NCBI GenBank assembly: GCA_031411655.1
Contig: JANOBM010000175.1
Location: 1-64,000 of the forward strand
Direction: 5' to 3'
From: UBA6163 sp031411655
GTDB lineage: Bacteria > Planctomycetota > Planctomycetia > Pirellulales > Pirellulaceae
Length of the DNA stretch: 64,000 nt
Shown here: piece after piece, positions 8,279 through 16,945 of the stretch
Numbering within the stretch: position 1 is the first letter of the stretch
Layout of the letters: each line of letters begins with the position of its first letter
Position numbers and translations under genes: made by a program
Notes under the pieces: generated by a model
Told to the model about the DNA's origin: nothing
The model's input: the letters and a program-made list of their open reading frames with translations, nothing else
The model's database searches: none

Positions 8279-9355
8279 TCAACGATCGATCCTGATCAGT
8301 AATTCGTCCATTACCTTTTCAACAGTGTCTGCGTTGTCGGCGGGCCCGATCTCGGCTTCGAGTCCGAAATCATTGTGTGCAAAGGGAAGCGTGATGAAAT
8401 CGGTAACACCATCGAGCCTTGCAGACGTCACTGCCACCACGCCATCGCCACGTCCGTAAACCCACTCTTGCTTTTGCGCAAGACGACGCACAGGCTTCAA
8501 TGCGTTCTCCAGTGCTGGATCACCCGAGGTCAAAAGATCGCCGAGTAGTGAGGACCATTCGACCCACTCCGCGCGGATCGGCCCACCCGTTCCCGCAATA
8601 ATCGAGTACTTGATTCCAGCGGCACGAGGCGCTCGGTTCATTCGCTGCAAGATCGTCGAATTCGGGCAAAGGTCGGCTTTCGCCTGTCCAAAAAAACCAT
8701 TCACCGCTTTATCAATCAATTCAACCGCTGCCCCGCTTTGATTCAACGCTCGGTTGTCTATCGGCAGGCACTTGCCTAGTTCTTCCGCTGTCAGCGTCGC
8801 AACCTCAGAACCATGATTCGGAGGCGCGATCATGATCAAGCTTTCAACGTTTGCGATTTTGATGTCGGATAGCTCTAAATAATGCCTTGCAATCAGGCCA
8901 CCCATGGAGTGAGTCACGATGGCCAGCCGCCGATCGGGATCCTCTGCCGCAATCCGCGACAACACTTTTCCTAACTCGATCGAAGACGACTCGATCCCTT
9001 GATGACTGGAATACTTAAACAAAGCAGTTGGATGCTTGGTCCGCTCTAACTCTTCCTGGACCTTTGTTAAAGATTCCTCTTTCGCGAGTAGCCCGGGAAT
9101 CAGCAAGACGGAAACGCGGCTTTGATGCTTCTGCGACCAGTATTTGCCCGGCACGACGGTCGTTGCTGGTCCGTCGACTCCACCGACCCACTCATCTCGT
9201 ACCGTCCCTGCAATTGCCTCCGTTAACGTTTTTTTCTGATTGGCAGTTGCCTCGGGGTCAACGGCCAGGCTAGGTGGCGAAAAAAAACAGGCAAAGGCAA
9301 ACGGGGCTAGAGACAAAAAGGCAACCGACCGTAGTGTCTGCCGAGAACTTCGCAT
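8279..9355 (-). CDS. Secreted alpha/beta hydrolase (lipase-like)
   Basis: 358-residue alpha/beta-hydrolase. The first ~32 residues are a Sec signal peptide ending SLAVDP. The nucleophile elbow is THSMGG with Ser150, preceded by the oxyanion strand VSVLLIPGLL near 82. ARHYLELS and IAPPNHGSEV after the elbow are typical of the Lipase_2/PGAP1-like branch that acts on lipids or acyl esters. The Asp and His of the triad should lie in the last third (GRGDGVVAV and FAHNDFG are candidates). Secretion and fold are well supported; substrate is unknown. It is convergent with nadK and has a 589-base non-coding region upstream. Confidence 0.8.
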   Translation of the reverse strand: MRSSRQTLRSVAFLSLAPFAFACFFSPPSLAVDPEATANQKKTLTEAIAGTVRDEWVGGVDGPATTVVPGKYWSQKHQSRVSVLLIPGLLAKEESLTKVQEELERTKHPTALFKYSSHQGIESSSIELGKVLSRIAAEDPDRRLAIVTHSMGGLIARHYLELSDIKIANVESLIMIAPPNHGSEVATLTAEELGKCLPIDNRALNQSGAAVELIDKAVNGFFGQAKADLCPNSTILQRMNRAPRAAGIKYSIIAGTGGPIRAEWVEWSSLLGDLLTSGDPALENALKPVRRLAQKQEWVYGRGDGVVAVTSARLDGVTDFITLPFAHNDFGLEAEIGPADNADTVEKVMDELLIRIDR

Positions 9356-9944
9356 GGCAAAAGCAACTCAGAGTGAGGGTCTATAAGGAGTCCTGCAGCT
9401 CACCCTTTCAAGCCCGTGTGGACAATGGATCGGCATGGGCAACAAGACGAAAACAAACGCAGATAAACACTTCTAGTAAAAAGGGAAGTCCTGCGTATCC
9501 AGCAATCACAAGCGATCCGCTGAGGGATTTAGCCTTGCTGGATTGCATTATTAGTACTCTTAACACTTCGCGGCAAGGCAATTGGTGTCGAAACGCACTC
9601 GCCGATGGAGGGATTGAGAGCGCCACAGTTTCTAGCCAATCAAGGGTGAACAACGAATCCGTCACCACGCGGCACTGTGACACAAAGCAACGCCGATGCC
9701 CGTTGCGTTGTGCGTAAATGCACTTGCTACGTTAAAGCGTGCTAAATCGCACCTTCATTTTGTCCCCAACCGTCCGCCGACAATTGGTTTTCATGTAAAA
9801 TATCGCCTTATGGCTGAGAAATGTGGGCAGATTTGGTGCAATGGTTCGTGGAACACCGTTTGCGATCCCATCTCTCGCGGCGATGTTTAACCGAGAATGT
9901 CTCGTGGATCCTTGTACCGCACTGCAATAGGAAACGAACACAAC
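9356..9944. other. Intergenic region, no gene recognised
   Basis: 589 bases between the divergent hydrolase and universal stress genes. Small frames exist on both strands, but none shows a recognisable protein, ribosome binding site plus composition, or family motif. The stretch near 9745-9830 is comparatively A/T-rich and probably holds the promoter of the universal stress gene. No strong palindromes were noticed. Confidence 0.5.
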
Positions 9945-10814
9945 ATGAAAGTACTACTGACGTCCGATGGCTCGAACTCTGCTCAGGATGCGATCGCTTG
10001 GTTCAGCCAAATGCCGCTCCATCGGGAGGATGAACTCCAGGTTGTCACGGTAACCGGGCAGCACGTTAACGACTTCCTGTCTGCCGAGATCTACGAAGAA
10101 TTTCGAAAACTGGAACATGAAAATGCGTTGAAGTCTTTCGAACGAGCGGCGGCAATTTTGAAGAAATCCGGGCGCACCGCCACTCACGTTGAACGAGTGG
10201 GGCAAGCGGCGGACGCGGTCTTGCATTACGCAAAGGATTCTGGCGCTGACCTAATCGTGCTGGGCGCGCGTGGTCATAGCTTGATATCACGAATCCTGCT
10301 TGGAAGCACTAGTGAATCGATTGCAACTCATGCGCCTTGCCCAGTTCTGATTGTTCGCCCGGCCGACGACACAAAAAAGGAAAAGCGGCCTCTCCGCGTC
10401 GCCATCGCACATGACGGATCCAACCGAGCAAACGAGGCCGTTGAGAAGACCCTGTCGATGGGGCTTCCCGCTGATACTGAGATTTCAGTCGTGTCAGTGA
10501 TTCAACATCCCGCACTCCTGCCAGAGGACATTCCATACGACTTGCAGTTAGCCGAAGAAGTCGGAGTCGCTCTAGACGTATCGGTCAAGCGGCTCCAATC
10601 ACAGTTTTCGGCAGTCAACAAATTCATCTTAGAAGAGTTGCACATTGGTGGAAGCATCACCAACTTTGCTTCTGATCACGATATCGATTTAATCGTCGTG
10701 GGTGATACAGGACGCTCTGAGATTAGTCGCTTTTTTATTGGAAGCGTTTCGCGTTTTATCCTTCATCACGCAACCTGCTCGGTACTGCTCGTGCGTCAGC
10801 CGAGAAAAGCGTGA
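9945..10814 (+). CDS. Tandem universal stress protein (two UspA domains)
   Basis: 289-residue cytoplasmic protein made of two UspA domains (about 1-142 and 148-289). Each ends in an ATP-binding loop of the G-x2-G-x9-G-S/T type: GARGHSLISRILLGSTS in the first and GDTGRSEISRFFIGSVS in the second. Both copies therefore look able to bind nucleotide, as in the MJ0577 group. Such proteins are induced by stress or energy limitation; the specific role is unknown. I chose the ATG at 9945 (MKVLLTSDGSNSA), because the domain's first strand begins there; an in-frame ATG at 9897 would add 16 unconserved residues. The gene is alone on its strand and is followed by a dispersed repeat. Confidence 0.88.
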   Translation: MKVLLTSDGSNSAQDAIAWFSQMPLHREDELQVVTVTGQHVNDFLSAEIYEEFRKLEHENALKSFERAAAILKKSGRTATHVERVGQAADAVLHYAKDSGADLIVLGARGHSLISRILLGSTSESIATHAPCPVLIVRPADDTKKEKRPLRVAIAHDGSNRANEAVEKTLSMGLPADTEISVVSVIQHPALLPEDIPYDLQLAEEVGVALDVSVKRLQSQFSAVNKFILEELHIGGSITNFASDHDIDLIVVGDTGRSEISRFFIGSVSRFILHHATCSVLLVRQPRKA

Positions 10815-10820
10815 ATTAGA

Positions 10821-10882
10821 ACCCTGCCGAAAACCATTTGCCGCTTTGGCCCTAGCCGCAGTTCTCTTCGGCTTTGGTTAGG
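10821..10882. repeat. Dispersed intergenic repeat, degenerate copy
   Basis: About 62 bases just after the universal stress gene align with 49663-49725 in this window: 44 of the first 57 positions agree without gaps, including the shared cores CCGAAAACCATT, CTAGCCGC and TTCGG. The outer arms (GCCGAAAACC and GGCTTTGG) still pair partly, so this copy is a decayed palindrome. It is non-coding and may act as a transcript end. Confidence 0.6.
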
Positions 10883-11016
10883 TTTAAGCAGCAAGCAATC
10901 ATGCGAAACGAACGCCGTTCAGTTGGGTTCGTTTTGCTCTCGGCTTGGACGTCCATCGCGATGCAAGACGCGATCGACTTTGCCCTCGCATCGATCTAGC
11001 TCTCGAGCCGTTCGCA

Positions 11017-11766
11017 CTACCCTCCGATTTCTGCCAAAAGCTGTGGGGTAATCCGCAAGTTACTGCTGACACTTTGCACATCATCGTGATCGTCGAGCAT
11101 TTCAAGGAGCTTCAATACACTTCGAGCAACGCTGGGGTCGACTTCCACTTCGGTCTGAGCGATTTGTGTCACCTCGCTCACTTCACAGGTTAACTTTGCG
11201 TTAGTGAACGCATCGGATAACTCCGCAAAGCAGTCGGGCGGGCATGTGACCTCGAGTTTTCCATCATCGTTGGTGGACACGTCCTCACCACCGAACTCCA
11301 GCGCGACTTCGGTTACCGTTTCCTCGCTGGTACCCGGGGCAAAAACAAACAATCCCTTGCGATCGAAAAGGTAAGCAACGCATCCCGTCGACCCCAGATT
11401 GCCGTGGTATTTTCCAAATAGCGTGCGGATTTCTGGGGCAGTTCGATTGCGATTATCGGTCATGATGTCGCACATCACAGCCACACCGCCGGGGCCGTAA
11501 CCTTCATACAAAATTTGCTCAAGGTTGCCACCTTCCAGTTCGCCAGTGCCCTTTTTAATCGCGCGGTCGATATTGGCGTTTGGCATACTAACCGCCTTGG
11601 CATCATCCACTGCTTTGCGAAGACGGATGTTCATATCCACATCTCCTCCGCCCATTTTGGCAGCAACGATAATTGCCTTGCTCAACTTGCTCCAAACTTT
11701 GCCGCGTTTACTGTCAACCGCTGCTTTCTTGTGGGCGATGTTCGCCCAATGTGAATGGCCTGCCAT
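11017..11766 (-). CDS. YebC/PmpR family DNA-binding / translation-associated protein
   Basis: 249-residue YebC-family protein. The start at 11766 gives the canonical MAGHSHWANIAHKK N-terminus; an in-frame GTG/ATG 15 bases upstream would add only five residues. GKVWSKLSKAI, NIDRAIKKGTG and EGYGPGGVAVMCDIMTDNRNRT are family signatures covering the three domains. Members have been described as transcriptional regulators and, more recently, as factors easing ribosome stalling on difficult sequences; I cannot tell which applies. The minus-strand series nusA-infB-rbfA-HhH protein-yebC makes a link to translation plausible. A hairpin lies in the short gap behind the preceding gene. Confidence 0.92.
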   Translation of the reverse strand: MAGHSHWANIAHKKAAVDSKRGKVWSKLSKAIIVAAKMGGGDVDMNIRLRKAVDDAKAVSMPNANIDRAIKKGTGELEGGNLEQILYEGYGPGGVAVMCDIMTDNRNRTAPEIRTLFGKYHGNLGSTGCVAYLFDRKGLFVFAPGTSEETVTEVALEFGGEDVSTNDDGKLEVTCPPDCFAELSDAFTNAKLTCEVSEVTQIAQTEVEVDPSVARSVLKLLEMLDDHDDVQSVSSNLRITPQLLAEIGG

Positions 11767-11804
11767 GGGATCGTCTGTCAATAAAAGAAAGTGATATTCC
11801 TAAA

Positions 11805-11824
11805 CCCCAGATCGACTATCGGGG
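11805..11824 (-). terminator. Weak hairpin at the end of the HhH-protein gene
   Basis: On the minus strand CCCCGAT (11824-11818) pairs with ATC-bulge-GGGG (11812-11805), followed by TTTA. The stem overlaps the stop codon of the HhH-protein gene and precedes yebC. The U-tract is short, so termination is likely partial. Confidence 0.35.
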
Positions 11825-13234
11825 CTTCTGTTTAGTTAATTTCTTATTGGCGCTGGTGACGCTCTTTTTCGATGCCAAATCGGGCTGGTCGGTTTTTTTT
11901 GAGGCCGGTTTCACATCAGAAGACTTCGCCGATGGTTTGCTGGAAGTCGATTTAGCCGACAAAGGTTTCGACGGCACGGATTTCTTAGACGGTTCCTTTG
12001 CCGGTACGCTCTGGCTCTTCGAGGTGGACTTTGGCTCCGGCGAACCTTTTTTCGCTGAAATCGGTTTCGTTTCTTTTCCCTTTTGGGCTGCCGATGATGA
12101 TGGCTTTAGAGTCTTCTCGTCGCCAGCCTTCTTTCCTTTCGACTTCGCGTCCTTGGAAGACCCAGCTTTGGCTGAATCCTTCACCGAAGCCTTCACTGGC
12201 TTCTCGGGTTGAACAGGGGTCTTCGCGGCTGATTTACCGGAGGTTGGCTTAGCTGCAGCCGCTTTCGCCGACTTGGCGGGAGCAGCACTCGTCGTTGCGG
12301 ATTTCGGAGAGCTTGCTTTGGGAGTCTCGTTGGTTGTCTCTTTGGTCGTTTTGCCGGACTTACCTGCAGTTTTCGATGCCCCCTTTTCAGCAGGCAAGTC
12401 GCCGCCCGACTTTGCCGCGGCTTCCGCGGGTGCCGACTTACCGGTGGGCTTTGCCTTTACGGTACCAGCAAACTTTGATTTACTACCCGTTGTTTCAACG
12501 GGCGGCTTCTCCTCGACGGGAGGCGGCACTGCTTTCTTTGGCTTCGGTTTTGGAGCGGGCTGGTTGAGCAATGCTTTCGCATCCTTGTTTACCGACAAGA
12601 TGATGTCCCACACGACTTTATCGTTTGCGTCGGCTGAGAACGCGATTCCCGCTTGGTGAAGCAAGGAGGAGAACTCGATCGATTTATTTTTTGGAATCGT
12701 CCGTTCTAGACCGGGCACTTTGCCTGATGAGGACTCGGCATCGGTCACGATTCCAGACAGCCACATCACCTTCATTGCCGACTTATCGATAGGAATGGCG
12801 TGTCCACCCAAGCCATGCTGGACCAAATAAGACAACACGAAGGGCGAAATCCCCGGCATCGCTTCGAACTTGGCAACGGCTTTGCCGAGGTTCTCTTTTT
12901 TTAGATGATCGATATCAAAATTGTAGAACGCCTCAAACATGCTTTGAAGATTTCTCTTCAAGCGAATCGCGGCGGCGGACGGCGAGGGCAGACGGCTGAG
13001 TACTTCGGCCAGTTCCGTTACCGTCGTCACTCTCACTTCGTTCCAATCAAAGAACTCCTGCTCGCATTTAGCGAAACCCTCATCGGCGAGATCGGCCGGG
13101 GAGTCCTCAAGCAGCGAGGCATAGAGAACATGCTCCATGAGTGGCCGGCCAGGAGCCGGTGGAGCAGGCTTGTAATGTTTTTTTAGCGAGGTGTGCAACT
13201 TGCCGATCAAGGCAGCGCGATTTTTTGCGGTCAT
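11816..13234 (-). CDS. HhH-GPD/endonuclease III-like protein with histone H1-like tail
   Basis: 472 residues in two unlike halves. Residues ~20-215 resemble the helical HhH-GPD fold of endonuclease III: VLYASLLEDSPADLA, a VTTVTELAEVLSRL segment, a helix-hairpin-helix-like MPGISPFVLSYLV at 126-138, and IPIDKS with Asp150 where the catalytic Asp is expected. The Lys of bifunctional glycosylases is not in the hairpin, and the four-cysteine Fe-S cluster is absent, so the half may only bind DNA or act as a monofunctional glycosylase. Residues ~225-472 are low complexity, made almost entirely of Lys, Ala, Ser, Pro, Thr and Gly with SAKS and KSAK units, as in histone H1 tails. It lies between rbfA and yebC; its substrate is unknown. 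Confidence 0.75.
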   Translation of the reverse strand: MTAKNRAALIGKLHTSLKKHYKPAPPAPGRPLMEHVLYASLLEDSPADLADEGFAKCEQEFFDWNEVRVTTVTELAEVLSRLPSPSAAAIRLKRNLQSMFEAFYNFDIDHLKKENLGKAVAKFEAMPGISPFVLSYLVQHGLGGHAIPIDKSAMKVMWLSGIVTDAESSSGKVPGLERTIPKNKSIEFSSLLHQAGIAFSADANDKVVWDIILSVNKDAKALLNQPAPKPKPKKAVPPPVEEKPPVETTGSKSKFAGTVKAKPTGKSAPAEAAAKSGGDLPAEKGASKTAGKSGKTTKETTNETPKASSPKSATTSAAPAKSAKAAAAKPTSGKSAAKTPVQPEKPVKASVKDSAKAGSSKDAKSKGKKAGDEKTLKPSSSAAQKGKETKPISAKKGSPEPKSTSKSQSVPAKEPSKKSVPSKPLSAKSTSSKPSAKSSDVKPASKKTDQPDLASKKSVTSANKKLTKQKPR

Positions 13235-13270
13235 GCTTGGTAAGGTAATATTCGGAAAATAAATCGAGGC

Positions 13271-13687
13271 CTATTCGGCGTCTTCGGATGGCAAATCGGT
13301 AATGGAATCTGTAGCGACAACGTCCGGCGAGGGCGTGCCTTCTTTTTCACGACGAATTCTTTCTAAGATTTCGCCCACTGCGGCAACATTCCTTGTGCCT
13401 TCATCGAGCACAAAACGAAGCTTAGGGATGTATCGCGTCTCGATACGATCTGCAATTCGTGATTGCAAAAAGCCCGCTGCATTTTGTAGTCCACGAAGGG
13501 ATAATTGCTGTTCTGCTTCATCCGCCATGATCGTGACGAATACTTTGGCTTCTCGCATATCTGGAGTGACTTCCACTCCGATGACGGTCACGTCGTGAAT
13601 GCGAGGGTCACGAAGATCGGTCAGAATGGAGGTGGCCACCACTTCGCGAATGGCTTCAGCAGCCTTAAGGAGTCTACGACTTGACAC
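13271..13687 (-). CDS. rbfA: Ribosome-binding factor A
   Basis: Assembly factor that binds the 30S subunit and assists 16S rRNA 5'-end maturation, important in the cold. The protein opens SRRLLKAAEAIREVVA and contains DPRIHDVTVIGVEVTPDMREAKVFV and LRGLQNAAGFLQSRIADRI, a full-length RbfA KH-like fold; KLRFVLDEGTRN closes it, followed by a short acidic tail. Length (138) is normal. It lies 79 bases after infB on the same strand, in the conserved nusA-infB-rbfA order, and a hairpin sits in that gap. Confidence 0.93.
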   Translation of the reverse strand: MSSRRLLKAAEAIREVVATSILTDLRDPRIHDVTVIGVEVTPDMREAKVFVTIMADEAEQQLSLRGLQNAAGFLQSRIADRIETRYIPKLRFVLDEGTRNVAAVGEILERIRREKEGTPSPDVVATDSITDLPSEDAE

Positions 13688-13725
13688 GGCGTTGTGTGAT
13701 TTCTTGTCTGGGTGATGGTTAAGAA

Positions 13726-13750
13726 GCGGGAGTGCTTGGGCACATCCCGC
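13726..13750. promoter_or_regulatory. Hairpin between infB and rbfA
   Basis: GCGGGA-GTGC (13726-13735) pairs with GCAC-a-TCCCGC (13740-13750) around a TTGG tetraloop, ten pairs with one bulge. There is no T-run on either strand, so it is more likely an mRNA processing or stability element, or a site altering infB/rbfA expression ratio, than a full terminator. Confidence 0.4.
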
Positions 13751-13765
13751 AGCGACAACATGGGA

Positions 13766-16726
13766 CTATTCGAGCTTTCTCGCAACCTGTTCGATTCGAT
13801 AGGCTTCGAGAACGTCGTCCTGCTTTATGTCATTGAAACCGGCCAGCTTGATACCGCACTCCAACCCTCTGGAAACTTCTTTGACGTCATCTTTGATGCG
13901 ACGAAGCGCGTCGAGTGCATAGTCTCCTATCGTACGGCCGTCACGATTGACACGAATTCGACAACCGCGAACGATCGACCCTTGCGCTACGTAACAGCCC
14001 GCGATCGTTCCCACGCGACTGATCTGGAAGATCTGCTTGACCAAGGCTCGCCCCAGTTCAACCACACGTTCTTCCGGACGTAGACGTCCTTCGACCAATA
14101 GCTTGATATCATCGGCAAGCTTGTAAATGATGTCGTATCGGCGGATTTCGATATTTCGTTCATCCGCAAGGCTCTTCGCAGCATCGTCAGGCATCACATT
14201 AAATGCCAAGATCACAGCGTCCGATGCCGATGCAAGCGTCACGTCGGCAAGCGACACCGCCCCTACGCTCCGTTGCAAGATTCGAATTTGCACTTCAGGG
14301 TGATCGAATTTAGAAATTTCATTATCGATCGCTTCGAGCGAACCACGTGCGTCGGCACGTATGATCAGATTAAGCTTGGCAGGCTCAAGTGCCTGACCAA
14401 GTTGCCCACCTTGCAGCATTTCCTGGAATCGCTCGAACGATACCTTCGTACTGGTTCCCACCAAACTTTGATTGCGGCTGCCTTCTTGTCGAGATGCCGC
14501 GATTTCACGTGCCTGGATAATATCATCGAGCACATGGAAGCGATCCCCGGCGCCCGGCGGTGTATCCAAACCATAAAGATCAACGGGCGTACTTGGCCCA
14601 GCTTCTTTGACAGATCGCCCGCTCAGAGTGTCTCGCATGGAGCGAACTCGGCCGTGCGAGCTACCACATACGATCACGTCTCCAACACGAAGCGTTCCGT
14701 TTTGGACGATCACCTTTGCGACAACACCGCGATCACCCTTTTGCTGCGATTCCAAGCACACGCCAAGAGCGGGTCGGTCTGGGTTGGCGCGATACTCGTG
14801 CAAGTCGGCGACTGTCAGCAACGTTTCCAAAAGTTCGTCCATGCCGATGCCTTTGGTGGCACTCGTACGCACAATTTCAACGTCACCACCCCACTCGCTT
14901 GGCGTGAGTCCATATTCGGTCAACTGCGTCATAATCCGCGTGACGTCGACTCCCTCGAGGTCAATCTTATTCAGTGCGACCACGATTGGCACCTCGGCGG
15001 CTTTCGCGTGGCTAATTGCCTCTTCCGTCTGTGGCATGATGCCGTCGTCTGCAGCGATAACGACTACAGCGATGTCAGTGACATTCGCTCCGCGAGCGCG
15101 CATTTCAGTAAAAGCGGCGTGTCCCGGCGTATCGACAAATGTGACAGAGCGTCCATCTTTCTCGACGGTGTAAGCACGAATGCTCTGGGTAATCCCCCCC
15201 GCTTCGCCGCTTGCGACGTCGATCCCAATCAAACGATCCAATAAGCTCGTCTTGCCGTGGTCAACGTGTCCCAAGAACGTAACGATGGGCGGGCGAGTGA
15301 ACAGAGCCTCCTCACTATCAACCGAATCTTCGATACTCGTGATCAGCTCATCCTCAAGCGACTCCGACGAGGTCAACTCCAGGTCCAACTCCAACTCGGC
15401 AGCCACCAGTCCAGCGGTTTCGTAATCGAGCTGCGAATTGATGTTGACCATCATCTGCATGCCCATCATTACTCGTAAAACCTGAGCAACGCCGATTCCG
15501 GCAGCTTCCGAAAAGCTCCGAATGGTGCAAGGAAGCTCGAGCTGTACTTTGTCCTTTCGAGGGGCTGCCGTATTGGTTCCCTTTCGATTGATCGTTCGAC
15601 GGCGTCTTCCCTCTTCACGGCCAAATGGTCGCTCGATCTCATTCCGCTTTCCAGGTCGTTTACCTTTCCCAGCTCCTCGATCGGCGCGAGCCGACGCCAT
15701 ACCCGCCAATCCCGGCTTGGCACGCTTGTCGTCTTCTTCAACAACGTCGACGGCACCCACCACTCGCTTGCCACCCTTGGCCTTGTCTCCGGTAAAGCCG
15801 CTAAGCCCACCGCTGCCAACGCGAGTACCCCGTTTCTTTTGGTCTTCGGCTTGTGCGAGCTGCTCAAGCGGCGCCTTCACGCCCTGCTTGTGACCGGCGA
15901 TAACGTCTTTACTCAAGCGGATATCAGGTTTTTGAGCCGGCGCTTGAGCTGGGCCCGAACGAGTCGGCGCAGGACCGACAGCATCGGGAAGCGCTGCCAA
16001 ATTGACGACCGGGTCACGTCGCCGGGGCGTCTTCGAAGCGGACGCTGGGCCGTCTTCATTAGGGCGGTTTCCGCGACCGAGCACACGGATCTTACCGCCC
16101 GTAGCCGGAGAAGCCGAGTCGCGACGTACCGGCCCCACGGGGTCATTGGCCCCTCGATCGCGGCTACCAAACGCCCCGCCGCGAGTGGACAGCGGCAAAG
16201 GCTTGGCCGAGGGCTCACTTTCGGTACGCGGTGCGGTGGCAGGTTTTTCGCGGCCCGGCTTTGCCGCTGGCTCGCTCATCTCACGAGGCATGACGTCTGA
16301 CTTCGCTTCGACGGGCACCACGTCAGCTGCCACGGGAGGAATCACCGCTTGCACGGTCGGCGGATCGCGATGAACCGGAGCCGTTTCGAGCACTGCGGGC
16401 TGCTCACGGACCGAACGAGTCGCAGTCAGCGGACTACGAATCGAACGTTTCGGCGACCCGACGACCACAGGCTCTCGAACCGCGGCAACGACCGGTTTCG
16501 GAGTAATGGCTTCCTTAATGGACGCAACAGGGCGAGTCGCCGCCGGCGTCACGGGAGCAGTCGCGATACTGCCACGGACATAATCCGTGACTCGTTGCGC
16601 CTCTTCGTCAGTTAAGCTCGCCAACGCTGACCCTTTGCCAGTAATACCGGCCTTCTTACAAAGATCGACCAAGTCTTTACTGTCAACCTGCAGGTCTTTA
16701 GCGAGCGTGTAGATGCGTACGGCCAC
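13766..16726 (-). CDS. infB: Translation initiation factor IF-2
   Basis: GTPase that places initiator tRNA on the 30S subunit and promotes subunit joining. The N-terminal IF2 domain (MAVRIYTLAKDLQVDSKDL) is followed by ~350 residues of disordered Pro/Ala/Arg/Lys-rich linker. A second IF2-N segment comes at about 395-450. The G domain has GHVDHGKTSLLDRL (G1), VDTPGHAAF (G3) and ALNKIDLE (G4). Domains II-IV follow and end at QVARKLE. At 986 residues it is a long-form IF-2, typical of bacteria with an extended linker. It lies 219 bases downstream of nusA and upstream of rbfA. Confidence 0.97.
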   Translation of the reverse strand: MAVRIYTLAKDLQVDSKDLVDLCKKAGITGKGSALASLTDEEAQRVTDYVRGSIATAPVTPAATRPVASIKEAITPKPVVAAVREPVVVGSPKRSIRSPLTATRSVREQPAVLETAPVHRDPPTVQAVIPPVAADVVPVEAKSDVMPREMSEPAAKPGREKPATAPRTESEPSAKPLPLSTRGGAFGSRDRGANDPVGPVRRDSASPATGGKIRVLGRGNRPNEDGPASASKTPRRRDPVVNLAALPDAVGPAPTRSGPAQAPAQKPDIRLSKDVIAGHKQGVKAPLEQLAQAEDQKKRGTRVGSGGLSGFTGDKAKGGKRVVGAVDVVEEDDKRAKPGLAGMASARADRGAGKGKRPGKRNEIERPFGREEGRRRRTINRKGTNTAAPRKDKVQLELPCTIRSFSEAAGIGVAQVLRVMMGMQMMVNINSQLDYETAGLVAAELELDLELTSSESLEDELITSIEDSVDSEEALFTRPPIVTFLGHVDHGKTSLLDRLIGIDVASGEAGGITQSIRAYTVEKDGRSVTFVDTPGHAAFTEMRARGANVTDIAVVVIAADDGIMPQTEEAISHAKAAEVPIVVALNKIDLEGVDVTRIMTQLTEYGLTPSEWGGDVEIVRTSATKGIGMDELLETLLTVADLHEYRANPDRPALGVCLESQQKGDRGVVAKVIVQNGTLRVGDVIVCGSSHGRVRSMRDTLSGRSVKEAGPSTPVDLYGLDTPPGAGDRFHVLDDIIQAREIAASRQEGSRNQSLVGTSTKVSFERFQEMLQGGQLGQALEPAKLNLIIRADARGSLEAIDNEISKFDHPEVQIRILQRSVGAVSLADVTLASASDAVILAFNVMPDDAAKSLADERNIEIRRYDIIYKLADDIKLLVEGRLRPEERVVELGRALVKQIFQISRVGTIAGCYVAQGSIVRGCRIRVNRDGRTIGDYALDALRRIKDDVKEVSRGLECGIKLAGFNDIKQDDVLEAYRIEQVARKLE

Positions 16727-16945
16727 GAATGAACGGTCCTATCAGAGTCTTAGTGCGAACCTAAAGTATTCTCTTCCGCCACCTAGTAAGTACTAGCGGA
16801 CCAAGACGTTAGGTTCTTATGAGTGGTTTTACATAAACTATTTTCCTATGGGCAATTCATGTTTAGCGGAAAAACCGCTAGCACACAAATGCTTCTGGAT
16901 CAACATTGCCGCAGGATTTAACAAACGCTGCGGATGCTTCAAAAC

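Noticed and set aside
9408..9683. 91-codon minus-strand frame upstream of the universal stress gene
   Set aside because: No recognisable family, no good ribosome binding site, and unusual composition for a membrane protein; treated as chance.
11673..12659. Long plus-strand frames opposite the HhH protein
   Set aside because: Shadow of the Lys/Ala/Ser-rich tail read backwards, giving Phe/Gly/Ala-rich nonsense.
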